Shown piece by piece: positions 35,087 to 44,266 of a DNA stretch of 64,000 nucleotides. The number at the start of each line of letters is the position of its first letter. Within the stretch, counting starts at the first letter, position 1. A program made the translations under genes and the position numbers. The notes beneath the pieces are model-generated. The model saw nothing but the letters and a program-made list of their open reading frames with translations. It had not been told where the DNA came from and did no database searches. The stretch lies in assembly GCA_963836085.1 (NCBI GenBank), contig CAWIHT010000013.1, positions 124,001 through 188,000 on the forward strand. Reading direction: 5' to 3'. Origin of the DNA: JAHEEL01 sp963836085. GTDB lineage: Bacteria > Actinomycetota > Acidimicrobiia > Spongiisociales > UBA5794.

Positions 35087-37144
35087 GTGGAGGACTGGAT
35101 CGCACGAGAGGGCTATCCCGGCCGTGGCGGCGTCACGTACCTGGCCCGGTATCGGGCCTACAACTTCGCGATCTACTCTCGGCATGCCACCGCCGTTCGT
35201 CTTCAGCTCTATCAGAAGAGCGACCTCGAAACGCCGTCGTTCACCTACGACTTCGACTCGGTGACCAACAAGACCGGCCGAATCTGGCACTGTGCTATCC
35301 CGGAAGAGGTCGTCGCGGCGGCAACGTACTATTCGTACTCCGTCGACGGTCCGTTCGACCCGGCCAACGGCTTCCGATTCAACCGGAGCAAGGTGCTGCT
35401 CGATCCGTACGCGAAGGCGGTCTACTTCCCACCGAACTTCGATCGGGAGGCGGCGCGTGGTCCCGGTTCGAACGCTGGACGGGCCCCGCTCGGAGTGCTC
35501 TGTTGCGCCGAGTCCGCCAGTCGCCACAAGACGGACCGGTACCCGAAGATGCACGGTCACGATCTCGTCATCTACGAGGCCCACGTCCGTGGCTTCACTC
35601 GTGACCGATCGTCAGGTGTCGCCGCCGATCTGCGTGGGACATACGCCGGTTTCGCCGAGAAGATCCCGTATCTCAAGGAACTCGGGGTGACGGCGGTTGA
35701 ACTCATGCCGGTCTTCCAAGCCGATCCACAGGAAGGCTCGACCTGGGGGTATATGACGCTTGGGTTCTTCGCGTTGCACGGTCAGTACGCACGGTCGGCC
35801 GAGGTGGGGGAGCAACTCGATGAGTTCCACGATCTCGTCGCGGCGCTGCACGCCGCCGACATCGAGGTCATCCTCGACGTGGTGTTCAACCACACCACCG
35901 AAGGCGACCACAACGGCCCGACGTACTCGCAGCGAGGTATCGACAACACCACCTACTACCTGCTCGAAGAGGACCGGAGGTTCTACCGAAACGACGCCGG
36001 CACCGGGAACATCATTCGGGCCGACAACCGCTTCGTCCGAACCTTCATCATGGACAGCCTCCGCTACTGGGTGAACGAAATGCATGTCGACGGATTCCGT
36101 TTCGACCTCGCTTCGATATTCACCAGGAGAGCGGACGGAACGGTCAACCTCGGCGATCCGCCCATCATCTCAGCGATCCGGGCCGATCCGACGCTGCGCG
36201 ACGTCCGGCTGATCGCCGAAGCGTGGGACCTCGGCAGCTACCAGCTCGGTCGGGCCTTCCCCGGCGCATACTGGACACAGTGGAACGGGGCGTTTCGCGA
36301 CGACATTCGGGGCTTCGTACGCGGCGATGAGGGGAAGATCCCCGCGGTGATGCGGCGACTGTACGGGAGCGACGACCTGTTCCCGGACACGCTTCCGGAC
36401 TCCTATCGACCGTATCAAGGCGTCAACTTCGTCACTGCGCACGACGGATTCTCGATGTACGACCTCGTCTCCTATGACCGGAAGCACAACGAAGCGAACG
36501 GTCACAACAACACCGACGGATCCGACTACAACCTGTCGTCGAACCACGGTTGGGAAGGGGACGTCGGCGTACCAGACGAGGTGGTCGCCCTCCGTCGGCA
36601 GCAGGCGAAGAACTTCGCAGCGATCCTGTTGTTGTCGAACGGGGTGCCCATGTTCCGCATGGGCGACGAATTCCTCGACACGCAGGGCGGCAACAACAAT
36701 CCGTATAACCAGGACAACGAGATCAGCTGGCTCGATTGGGACCGCCTCGGCGAGTTCCCCGACGTGCACCGATTCTTCCGGCTGATGATCGCGTTTCGAG
36801 CAGCGCACCCGTCGATCGGCAGAAGCACCTACTGGCGCGACGACGTCACGTGGTACGGCACCGACGGGCCGCCCGATCTCGGCGACGGCTCCCACAGCAT
36901 CGCGTATCTGTTGCGGGGCTCCTCCGAGCGTGACGATGACCTGTATGTGATGATCAACGAGTGGACCAAACCACTGGTCTTCACCGTCCCCGACGGATCA
37001 ACGGGGGAGTGGACCCGTGTGATCGACACCAGCCTCGAGTCCCCAGACGACATCGCCGAGGACCTCGGAGGGGTCTCATTCGATGCCGCGTCCTACGCCG
37101 TCAAACCGCGATCCCTCGTAGTCCTCCTCCGCCCCTCGTCCTGA
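35087..37144 (+). CDS. glgX: Glycogen debranching enzyme GlgX
   Basis: A GH13-family isoamylase/GlgX of about 685 residues, cleaving alpha-1,6 branches of glycogen. An N-terminal CBM48 domain (about 15-110) precedes the barrel. Catalytic motifs are DVVFNHT, the nucleophile Asp in GFRFDLAS, the acid Glu in LIAEAWD, and FVTAHDGFS with the third Asp. The C-terminal beta domain is present. AAGGAG at 35075-35080 favours GTG 35087 over the overlapping TTG 35084. It stands alone, without other glycogen genes nearby. Confidence 0.93.
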   Translation: MEDWIAREGYPGRGGVTYLARYRAYNFAIYSRHATAVRLQLYQKSDLETPSFTYDFDSVTNKTGRIWHCAIPEEVVAAATYYSYSVDGPFDPANGFRFNRSKVLLDPYAKAVYFPPNFDREAARGPGSNAGRAPLGVLCCAESASRHKTDRYPKMHGHDLVIYEAHVRGFTRDRSSGVAADLRGTYAGFAEKIPYLKELGVTAVELMPVFQADPQEGSTWGYMTLGFFALHGQYARSAEVGEQLDEFHDLVAALHAADIEVILDVVFNHTTEGDHNGPTYSQRGIDNTTYYLLEEDRRFYRNDAGTGNIIRADNRFVRTFIMDSLRYWVNEMHVDGFRFDLASIFTRRADGTVNLGDPPIISAIRADPTLRDVRLIAEAWDLGSYQLGRAFPGAYWTQWNGAFRDDIRGFVRGDEGKIPAVMRRLYGSDDLFPDTLPDSYRPYQGVNFVTAHDGFSMYDLVSYDRKHNEANGHNNTDGSDYNLSSNHGWEGDVGVPDEVVALRRQQAKNFAAILLLSNGVPMFRMGDEFLDTQGGNNNPYNQDNEISWLDWDRLGEFPDVHRFFRLMIAFRAAHPSIGRSTYWRDDVTWYGTDGPPDLGDGSHSIAYLLRGSSERDDDLYVMINEWTKPLVFTVPDGSTGEWTRVIDTSLESPDDIAEDLGGVSFDAASYAVKPRSLVVLLRPSS

Positions 37145-37228
37145 AGCTCCCCGTTCCATCGCCCGAAGGAGGAACGGACCGTTGTTTGCCGCTAGCTCAT
37201 CGGCGACTGGCGACCGTCGACCAGTTGC

Positions 37229-37561
37229 CTACTCCTCTTCGAGGATGCTCTGGATGAGATCGTCGACCGCTCGGCTGGCGACCGTCTCGCCGTAGCGCTC
37301 GTCGAGCAGCGTTCGCATCTTTGCCAGGATCTGCTCTCGCTCCTGATCCTCGCTCTTGGTCGAGGCGGGGACGACCTCGGTGCCGTCGACCCAGGGCTTC
37401 GAGTCCGAGGCCCAGGGGATCAGGATCAGCCACGACCAGACGGTATTGCGGCCTGACACGGCGGTCTTCCTGACGACGCCGGCACATGAATACGGCAGCG
37501 GAGTCCAGCCCATCGTGCGGATGAGATCACGGCCATCGGGGATCGCGGTGGGGTCGGGCAT
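37229..37561 (-). CDS. Conserved-looking small protein, unknown function
   Basis: A 110-residue cytosolic protein. ATG 37561 (MPDPTAIPDG) has ACGAGGA just upstream, so it is preferred over 37591. It has a tryptophan-rich middle (TVWSWLILIPWASDSKPWVDG) and an acidic helical C-terminus ending ILEEE. I do not recognise a family. Confidence 0.6.
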   Translation of the reverse strand: MPDPTAIPDGRDLIRTMGWTPLPYSCAGVVRKTAVSGRNTVWSWLILIPWASDSKPWVDGTEVVPASTKSEDQEREQILAKMRTLLDERYGETVASRAVDDLIQSILEEE

Positions 37562-37636
37562 CGGTCCTCGTTTCGTGGTGAAGGCCGACACGCTACCCCC
37601 GCCCGGAGTGTTCCGAAACGGATCCCGAACGCGGAT

Positions 37637-37662
37637 GGCGGGGCGACCTTGGCCACCCCGCC
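37637..37662. terminator. GC-rich hairpin
   Basis: GGCGGGG (37637-37643) pairs perfectly with CCCCGCC (37656-37662) across a 12-base loop. It lies between the small unknown gene and the response regulator gene, both on the minus strand, downstream of the latter. No T-run follows. Confidence 0.4.
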
Positions 37663-37809
37663 GAATCCAGAGAGTTCACACCTAGCCGGTTCAGACTCGC
37701 CGTCCGCTCCCCCCGTTCCCGGGAATCCCGGGTCCGCGCGGCTTCGAGTGCAGACAACTGGGCTGCGGCTCTCGCTCGGAGACATGATCACGGATGCCGG
37801 GTTCGGCGC

Positions 37810-38481
37810 CTATCGGGGTTCACCCTGATGTCCGCTCTCGTCCTTGGCACGCACAAATCCCGTCTCGTAGGCAATCCGAGAGAGAGCGTGGCGGCTGGCG
37901 ACACCGAGCTTGTCGAAGATGTGACGCATATGGGTCTCGAGCGTCTTCACAGAGATCGCCAAGCGCGCGGCCGTCTCGCGATACGTGTAGCCGCGGGCGA
38001 TCAGGTTGACCACGTCGCGTTCTCGCGGCGTGAGCTTCTCGATCCCGGTTGCTTCAACGATGTCCTCATCGATGTCGAGCAGGAACCCAGCGACATCGGC
38101 CGAGACCGGGCGCTGACCGGTGGCAGCCGCGTAGACGAGGTCTGGAAGGTCGGGGCCGAACGTGGCCTTGGTTACATAGCCGTCGACGCCTGCCTGGAGC
38201 AGTCGCAATACGTCGTGTCGCTCGGCGGAGACGGTGAATGCCAGGAAGCGAACGGATGGCGCGGTCTTCCGAACCTGCTCGACGACGAAGGTGCCGCCGC
38301 CTCCGGGCAGCCGGACGTCGAGCAGCACGATGTCCGGGTTTCGGTCGGCGATCATCTCAGCGGCGTCGATGGCATTGTCCGCCTCACCAACAATGTCGAA
38401 CCGCTCTTCGAGATAGTGTCGGGCGCCAGCGCGGGCGACGTCGTGGTCATCGACGAGGAACACCTGCAATCGGTTGCTCAT
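37810..38481 (-). CDS. NarL/LuxR-family response regulator
   Basis: A 223-residue response regulator. The receiver domain (1-120) has the acidic pair DD (LVDDHD), the phospho-acceptor in VLLDVRLPGGGG, and Lys in VTKATFG. The C-terminal LuxR helix-turn-helix (LTPRERDVVNLIARGYTYRETAARLAIS region, about 148-205) follows. Its start overlaps the stop of the upstream histidine kinase gene (ATGA), forming a two-component pair. The stimulus is unknown. Confidence 0.93.
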   Translation of the reverse strand: MSNRLQVFLVDDHDVARAGARHYLEERFDIVGEADNAIDAAEMIADRNPDIVLLDVRLPGGGGTFVVEQVRKTAPSVRFLAFTVSAERHDVLRLLQAGVDGYVTKATFGPDLPDLVYAAATGQRPVSADVAGFLLDIDEDIVEATGIEKLTPRERDVVNLIARGYTYRETAARLAISVKTLETHMRHIFDKLGVASRHALSRIAYETGFVRAKDESGHQGEPR

Positions 38482-39608
38482 GTGATGGTCCCCGATGAGA
38501 TCTCAACTTCGGTCCCTTGGCCCGGCACGCTCACGACCTGGAACCTGCCACCCGAGTCGGTCATTCGTTGGCGCAGCGAGTGACGGATGCCGCGGCCCTC
38601 CTGGACGGTCGTTGGGTCGAAGCCCACACCACGATCACGAACAAAGACGTGGACCCGATCGTCCTCAATCTCCGAGTACAGATTCACAATCGGCGCCCCC
38701 GAGTGACGGGCTGCGTTCGTCAGCGCCTCCCTGGTCGCCTCAACGGCGACCACGATCGGAGGGGTGAGTGGCACATCGTCACGGATCACGGTCCGAATCT
38801 CGACGGCGTGCAAGTCCTCGATCTCGTCGCGAACCGCCAGGATGGCGGCTTCGAATCCTTCCGCTCCAGGATGGCGATACCGGCTGATCATCCGGTCGAT
38901 CGCACGCTCTTCGCTCCGAACGAGGTAGCGGACCCGGTCGGGATCGTCGGCATCGGTGCGCACGACCTGCAGCGTCTGGAGCACCGAGTCGTGGAGTTCG
39001 TTCGCGAGTCCAAGGCGTTCCGCTTCGAGTGCTCGCTCCGTGCGTTCTTGTTCGAGTGCGCTCTCGGCGGCTCGCCGATGAGCGTCGTTGCGTCGCAGCG
39101 TGTCGATGGTCCATCCGAAGATCACGGCGTACACCAGGAACACGAAGGCCCCGGTGGTGGCCACGAGAGATCGGTCGGTGAGAATGAACCCGACGATCTG
39201 GTCGGCAGCGAGCACGATCGACGCGGCAATCGCGAGGCGCATTCCGCCGGCATACGCCGCGACAGCGAGCCACGAGATTGGATACCCGCCGTGGAAGAGG
39301 TCGCCTGCACCTGCGACGAATGAGGCGCTCGCCACGAAGAGGGCGATGGCGCCGTCGAGTGTGACGAACTGCCATGAGCGCATGACGTTCGGAGCGCGAG
39401 CGGTTCGGACGGTGATGACGGTCCAGATTGCGGCGGCGATCTCCGCTGCGGCGACCACCACACGATTGGCGTCGTGGTCGGTGAACCAGGTGACGAGTAC
39501 CAGCAAGGTCATCCACGTGAACCCGAGGATCCGCACATACACGACAACCTGAACCAATGTCCGCTCGATCTCGGGTACCGGTTGCTCTTGCGCTGCTCGC
39601 ATGTTCAC
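38478..39608 (-). CDS. Sensor histidine kinase (NarX-type, HisKA_3)
   Basis: A 376-residue membrane kinase. About six hydrophobic segments lie in residues 15-170, with no large extracytoplasmic sensor domain. The HisKA_3 phospho-acceptor is His in LANELHDSVLQTLQ, and the ATPase part has ALTNAARHSGAP (N box) and VRDRGVGFDPTTVQEGRGIRHS pattern (G boxes). It pairs with the overlapping NarL-type regulator. A membrane-embedded cue is likely. GTG 39608 or ATG 39602 may be the start. Confidence 0.92.
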   Translation of the reverse strand: MNMRAAQEQPVPEIERTLVQVVVYVRILGFTWMTLLVLVTWFTDHDANRVVVAAAEIAAAIWTVITVRTARAPNVMRSWQFVTLDGAIALFVASASFVAGAGDLFHGGYPISWLAVAAYAGGMRLAIAASIVLAADQIVGFILTDRSLVATTGAFVFLVYAVIFGWTIDTLRRNDAHRRAAESALEQERTERALEAERLGLANELHDSVLQTLQVVRTDADDPDRVRYLVRSEERAIDRMISRYRHPGAEGFEAAILAVRDEIEDLHAVEIRTVIRDDVPLTPPIVVAVEATREALTNAARHSGAPIVNLYSEIEDDRVHVFVRDRGVGFDPTTVQEGRGIRHSLRQRMTDSGGRFQVVSVPGQGTEVEISSGTIT

Positions 39609-39694
39609 GGGGCAACGCTACCGAATTGCTCCCTCGGCTGGCGAAGCGCAGGCGTCGCTTCGGCAACCGAACGACGTCTGGGAGACGCGGCGGC

Positions 39695-40555
39695 TCAGGC
39701 GCTGGCGAGTTCGTCTACGAGCGGGGCGTAGGTATCGAGGCGAGCCAGCACCTCTTCCGGTGACTTCGAAGGAATGCCCAGAACGGCCCGGGTCACGCCT
39801 GCAGCTGCGAGTTGTCGCAGATCGTCGGCGTTCGCAGGCGCGCCGAACACACCGAGACTCAATTCTGTTGGATCCCGCCCGGCGGCCTGCGCAGCCTCAT
39901 GCAACGCGGCGATGTTCGCAGTGAATTCGTGACGCCCTGCGATCGGCATCCAGCCATCGCAGAACTCAACGATGTCCCCGAATGTCTTCGGCCCTGCACC
40001 GCCACCGAGGACGATCGGCGGGTGTGGGCGCTGCAACGGTTTCGGCCAAGACCAAGAGGGGTTGAGGTGCAGGTAGTCACCATCGAACGATGCTTCGTCC
40101 TCCGCCCAGATCTCCTTCATCATGAGGATCTTCTCGCGCATCAGAGCCCGGCGTTCGAGATAGGTCACCCCGTGATCGGCCATCTCCTCCTTGTTCCAGC
40201 CATATCCGATCCCGAAGACGACACGGCCCCTGGAGATCACGTCGAGAGATGCGACCTGCTTGGCGAGCCAGATGGGGTCACGCTGGGCCACGAGGGTGAT
40301 GCCGGTGCCGAGCATGAGGGTCTCGGTCGTGGCGGCGATGGCGGCGAGCGCCACAAACTGGTCGTGAGTCCGCCAGTAGTACTCCGGAAGGGGCGGGGCG
40401 TCGGCGACACCGCCCCACGGCGTGGTTCGAGAGGCTGGGATGTGGCTGTGTTCGGGGAGCCACAGGGACTCGAACCCGCGTTCCTCAACAGCTCGCCCGA
40501 GCGGGACGGGCTGGAGCGTGATGTCGGTTGCGAAGATGGAGACGCCGATATGCAT
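39695..40555 (-). CDS. LLM-class F420-dependent oxidoreductase
   Basis: A 286-residue luciferase-like monooxygenase-fold enzyme. Marks are FESLWLPEHSHIP, LMLGTGITLVAQRDP, the GRVVFGIGYGWN loop and PPIVLGGGAG. This subgroup uses coenzyme F420 in actinobacteria. ATG 40555 (MHIGVSIFATD) fits the family N-terminus better than 40576. It is divergent from a second LLM gene 80 bases away. Substrate unknown. Confidence 0.9.
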   Translation of the reverse strand: MHIGVSIFATDITLQPVPLGRAVEERGFESLWLPEHSHIPASRTTPWGGVADAPPLPEYYWRTHDQFVALAAIAATTETLMLGTGITLVAQRDPIWLAKQVASLDVISRGRVVFGIGYGWNKEEMADHGVTYLERRALMREKILMMKEIWAEDEASFDGDYLHLNPSWSWPKPLQRPHPPIVLGGGAGPKTFGDIVEFCDGWMPIAGRHEFTANIAALHEAAQAAGRDPTELSLGVFGAPANADDLRQLAAAGVTRAVLGIPSKSPEEVLARLDTYAPLVDELASA

Positions 40556-40635
40556 GCAGGCGAGGGTAGTCCTCAACGTACAACGGGCTGGAAGTCGCTG
40601 CGGAACGATTCCGAGGAAGCGTTACGATCGTCCCC

Positions 40636-41550
40636 ATGACCACCAGCACGCGACCTCTCGCCGTCGGCGTCCAACTCCCGGAAATCGAGCGACCGGTCAG
40701 ATGGCCGGAGATCCGGGACATGGCCCTCACGATCGAGGGTCTCGGTTTCGATTCGATCTGGGTTGGTGACCATCTGCTGTACGAGAAGCCCGAGGGTCCG
40801 GTCGGCCCCTGGGAGGCATGGTCGCTTCTGGCGGCCGTAGCCGCGATCACGGACCGCGTCCAGATCGGCCCGCTCGTTGCAGCCACGAGTTTCCACAGTC
40901 CGGCCATGCTGGCGAAGAAGGCGACGACCGTCGACGAGATCTCCGGAGGCAGATTGATCCTCGGCCTCGGTGCCGGTTGGAACGAGGTCGAGTACCGAGC
41001 CTACGGGTTCCCCTTCGACCACCGTGCAAGCCGATTCGAGGAGGCGTTCACCATCATTCGCACCCTTCTTCGGGAAGGCGAGATCGACTTCGTCGGCACC
41101 TACTACACGGCGCGCGAGTGCACGTTGGTGCCACGGAGTCGTCCAGGCGGTCCGCCGATCATGATCGGGTCCATGGGGCCACGCGTCCTGGCCGCGACGC
41201 TGCCCCACGTGGATCTCTGGAACACCTGGCATGCATGGTTCGGCAACAATCCGGAAGGGTTCGTCGATCTCAACGCGACCATCGACGATGCCGCCCTCGC
41301 CGTCGGGCGAGACCCATCAGAGATCGGCCGGACCGCGGCGCTCTACTGGCAGTTCGAAGGCGGTGGCGGTCGGACGCAAGGGGACACGGAACGCCATACC
41401 GCCGATCCCCAGGCCGGTTCGCCCGATGAACTTGCGGCAGCGCTCCGGACGTATGCGGCCATCGGAGTGGACCACGTGCAGCTCGTGTTGGATCCCATCA
41501 CCATACGGTCGGTCGAGCTCGCCGGTCGGGCGCTCGCTCTCCTGGATTGA
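40636..41550 (+). CDS. LLM-class F420-dependent oxidoreductase
   Basis: A 304-residue member of the same superfamily as its divergent neighbour but not a close copy. It has FDSIWVGDHLL, VQIGPLVAATSFHSP, GRLILGLGAGWNEVEYRAYG and PPIMIGSMG. The ATG at 40636 lies nine bases after a TACGAT -10-like hexamer, so the leader is very short. Substrate unknown. Confidence 0.9.
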   Translation: MTTSTRPLAVGVQLPEIERPVRWPEIRDMALTIEGLGFDSIWVGDHLLYEKPEGPVGPWEAWSLLAAVAAITDRVQIGPLVAATSFHSPAMLAKKATTVDEISGGRLILGLGAGWNEVEYRAYGFPFDHRASRFEEAFTIIRTLLREGEIDFVGTYYTARECTLVPRSRPGGPPIMIGSMGPRVLAATLPHVDLWNTWHAWFGNNPEGFVDLNATIDDAALAVGRDPSEIGRTAALYWQFEGGGGRTQGDTERHTADPQAGSPDELAAALRTYAAIGVDHVQLVLDPITIRSVELAGRALALLD

Positions 41551-41623
41551 CCGCGGACTTTCGTCTCTATACGGTCCCCACCTCGCTGGGCACAATGGCC
41601 ACCGGTCGAACCGGAGGGGTGTC

Positions 41624-42295
41624 ATGTGCTACTCGCCGGAAGCTGATCTGGTCGCCGGATTCGTTGTCGGCGCCGTCGGAATCGACGCACTTCGCCATGT
41701 GGACGATCGGCGCGACCTCGCGCTCGCTGCGGTCCCCCTCGTACTCGCCGCCCATCAGTTGATCGAAGCGGTCGGCTGGTGGGGTCTGCAGGACAGGGTG
41801 CCTGAGACCGCCGGGACGCTGGCGATCATCGCCTATCTCGTGATTGCGATGGGCGTCGTGCCCGGCCTTGTGCCGTATGCGGTGATGCGGACGGAGCGCA
41901 GTCCGACGCGACAGAGACTCATGGTGCCGTTCGTCGCGCTCGGCATTGCCGTCGGGGCGGTTCTGCTCGTCGCGTTGTCGACCGGACCATACGGGGCATC
42001 GATCGGGGGGCGCTACATCGCGTACGAGACGACGCTTCCATGGAGCGGGGCGGTTGCCATCGCCTATGTGATTGCGGTGTGCACGCCGCTGCTGCTGTCG
42101 AGTCATCGGCGACTCGTCGTCTTCGGTCTGATCAATGTGATCATGGTGGTCGGCCTCGCGACCCTGCTGGCACAGGGGTTCATCTCGCTGTGGTGCGTGT
42201 GGGCTGCCATCTCGAGCGTGGTCGTGACCCGGCATATCCGGGAGCGCTCGGCAACCCGGTACGCCGATCGGTCTGTGGTGCGTGTGGACGGCTGA
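41624..42295 (+). CDS. DUF6629-like seven-helix membrane protein
   Basis: A 223-residue membrane protein with about seven hydrophobic helices, starting MCYSPEADLVAGFVVGAVG. This MCYS(P/A)xAD start and the AAHQLIEAVGWWGL segment fit DUF6629, a family of unknown function. GGAGGGG precedes ATG 41624. It is followed by an EamA transporter 31 bases downstream on the same strand. Confidence 0.75.
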   Translation: MCYSPEADLVAGFVVGAVGIDALRHVDDRRDLALAAVPLVLAAHQLIEAVGWWGLQDRVPETAGTLAIIAYLVIAMGVVPGLVPYAVMRTERSPTRQRLMVPFVALGIAVGAVLLVALSTGPYGASIGGRYIAYETTLPWSGAVAIAYVIAVCTPLLLSSHRRLVVFGLINVIMVVGLATLLAQGFISLWCVWAAISSVVVTRHIRERSATRYADRSVVRVDG

Positions 42296-42326
42296 ACCGG
42301 GTTGAACGACCGGTAGCGTGGTGCGG

Positions 42327-43217
42327 ATGCCGACTCGGATCCTCACCGCGCTGATCGCCGCCTCGCTCGGCTGGGGCATGGCCGGGGTCGGCACGCGCTA
42401 TCTGTTCGGAGAGGGCGTCACGACTTTCACCGTGGTCGTGGTCCGGACGCTGACGGCGACTGCCGCCGTACTGGTGGTCGGGCTCACGAATGGGACCCGC
42501 GTGGATCGCTCGGCGTGGCGCGATGGGAGCATCATCGGAGTTCTGCGCATCGGATTCGCACCGATCCTCTTCATCTCGTCGCTCCAGTACGTCTCGGCCG
42601 GCGTCGAGGGCATCTTCATCACACTGATTCCCGCCTCGACGGCAGCGCTCGCTGCAGTGGTCCTTCACGAACGGCTCGACCGGAATCAGATCATCGGGCT
42701 GATCATCGGACTTGTCGGCACGATGATCATCGTGGCTTCCGGAGAGTCCGGGATCGGTGGCGACGGTGGCGATGTCAAGATCGGTGCCGTGTACGCACTC
42801 CTCGGGGTGGTTGCGGGAGCAACAAGCGGGGTCCTCAGTCGGAAGTACGCCCCGAGACACCGGACCACCGACCTGGCGGTCCCGATGTTCGTCAGCGGTT
42901 CGGTGGTCGCGGTGGTTGCGGGGATCGTGATGCAGGATGTCGACTCCTCCGGGGTGACTCCGATGTCGTGGGTCGTCCTCGTTGCTCTTGGCCTGGGGAG
43001 CACATTCCTCCCATTCTTCTCGACGCTGTTCGCCTCGCGCCACACGAGCGCGGCCCGGGTTGCGTTGACCGGGTACCTTGCACCGGTCGTCGGTGTCGTC
43101 GCGGGGGTCGTGCTGCTCAACGAGGTGCTGACGCTTCCGATCGTCGTCGGTGCGGCGCTGGCGCTGGTTGGCATCGTTGTGGTCGGCCGAGGCCGTCGCG
43201 CACCCCGCCCCTCCTGA
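42327..43217 (+). CDS. EamA-family (DMT) transporter
   Basis: A 296-residue ten-helix transporter with two EamA repeats (about 5-135 and 155-293). The second repeat ends in the typical YLAPVVGVVAGVVLLNEVLT signature. GTG 42318 is an alternative start. It is likely a metabolite or amino-acid exporter; the substrate cannot be deduced. A copy of the dispersed repeat starts two bases after its stop. Confidence 0.88.
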   Translation: MPTRILTALIAASLGWGMAGVGTRYLFGEGVTTFTVVVVRTLTATAAVLVVGLTNGTRVDRSAWRDGSIIGVLRIGFAPILFISSLQYVSAGVEGIFITLIPASTAALAAVVLHERLDRNQIIGLIIGLVGTMIIVASGESGIGGDGGDVKIGAVYALLGVVAGATSGVLSRKYAPRHRTTDLAVPMFVSGSVVAVVAGIVMQDVDSSGVTPMSWVVLVALGLGSTFLPFFSTLFASRHTSAARVALTGYLAPVVGVVAGVVLLNEVLTLPIVVGAALALVGIVVVGRGRRAPRPS

Positions 43218-43218
43218 C

Positions 43219-43267
43219 GCCGCGAACCCAGAGTTCTCCACCTCGGATATGACACCGACAGCCCGCG
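43219..43267 (+). repeat. Dispersed intergenic repeat, copy B
   Basis: A 49-base copy closely matching copy C (about six mismatches) and more distantly copy A. It occupies almost the entire 59-base gap between the converging EamA transporter and phosphotransferase genes. Confidence 0.8.
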
Positions 43268-43276
43268 GAATGGGAG

Positions 43277-44266
43277 CTACAGGTTCAGCACATCGCGAAT
43301 TCGGCGCTCGCCTCGATCAAGCGTCTCCGCTGCCGCGTGCCTCCACTCCGGCTGAATCAACACGTCGTTGCCGATGACGAGGGTCCGGCCGGCGATGAGT
43401 CGATTGATCTCTCCGGGATAGCGCTCAGGCCACTCCGCCTCCGTCTCGTAGCCGCCGCGGAATGCGTCGTTGAGGGCCTGATAGTCGTCTCGCGACCACT
43501 GGTAGTACCACGTGATGGCAATGTCCTGGACGGGCCAACCCCAGACGAGATCCTCGAAATCGAACGGTGCCGCCACACCGCCTCTGATCTTGACGTTCCA
43601 CCGATGGAGGTCACCATGGATGATCCGCATCGGTTCGGCACCGCGGAGGTGGTCGATTGCCTCGGCGGCCCGGTCGCGGGCCTCGAGGAAGACGGCCAGT
43701 CGCGACGGCGGCACCAACCCGTCGTGCTCCCCGTCGAACAACACAACCGGTTCGTCGTAGGGGAACACACGGTCGTATGTCAGCGCTGAGAATGATGGCG
43801 GCGGTTCGAATGTCCCGCCGTGCTTGTGCAGCTTCGCGGAGAGGGCACCGATCGAACGCATCGCGGCGGGCGAGACGTGTTCGTCCGAAATACGGCCATC
43901 GAGCCAGCGAAACACCACAACGTTCCGTTCGTCGGGCACGCCGTCGACCGCCAAGCTGGTGACCGGGCTTCCCTCCCGATTTCTGATCGGTTCCGGGAGG
44001 ATGAGGTCGGTGTCTCGTGCGAGCGCCTCGATCCACATCACCTCGGAATCAACCTGGCTCCTTGGATGCCCAACCGGGCCATTGATCCCGACCCGGAGGA
44101 TGTAGCGGTCGGCGTCGACCGTGGTGACCCTGAACAGGCTGTTCGAGTGGCGGGCGAAGAACCGGACCGACTCGACGTCCAGGTCGTACTGATCGAGCGC
44201 CTTGCGGGCGAGCCGGCCGAGTCGCCGGGCCCGGCCGCCCTCTGTCAACTCGTCGAAGGGTTTCAT
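43277..44266 (-). CDS. Phosphotransferase of the APH/choline kinase-like family
   Basis: A 329-residue kinase-fold protein. The catalytic loop is IIHGDLHRWNVKI and the metal-binding motif FDFEDLVWGWP; the N-lobe shows SNSLFRVTT and YILRVG. Aminoglycoside, homoserine or other small-molecule phosphotransfer is possible. ATG 44266 overlaps the rarD-like stop by four bases, so the pair is cotranscribed. The frame is open further upstream but lacks homology there. Confidence 0.85.
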   Translation of the reverse strand: MKPFDELTEGGRARRLGRLARKALDQYDLDVESVRFFARHSNSLFRVTTVDADRYILRVGINGPVGHPRSQVDSEVMWIEALARDTDLILPEPIRNREGSPVTSLAVDGVPDERNVVVFRWLDGRISDEHVSPAAMRSIGALSAKLHKHGGTFEPPPSFSALTYDRVFPYDEPVVLFDGEHDGLVPPSRLAVFLEARDRAAEAIDHLRGAEPMRIIHGDLHRWNVKIRGGVAAPFDFEDLVWGWPVQDIAITWYYQWSRDDYQALNDAFRGGYETEAEWPERYPGEINRLIAGRTLVIGNDVLIQPEWRHAAAETLDRGERRIRDVLNL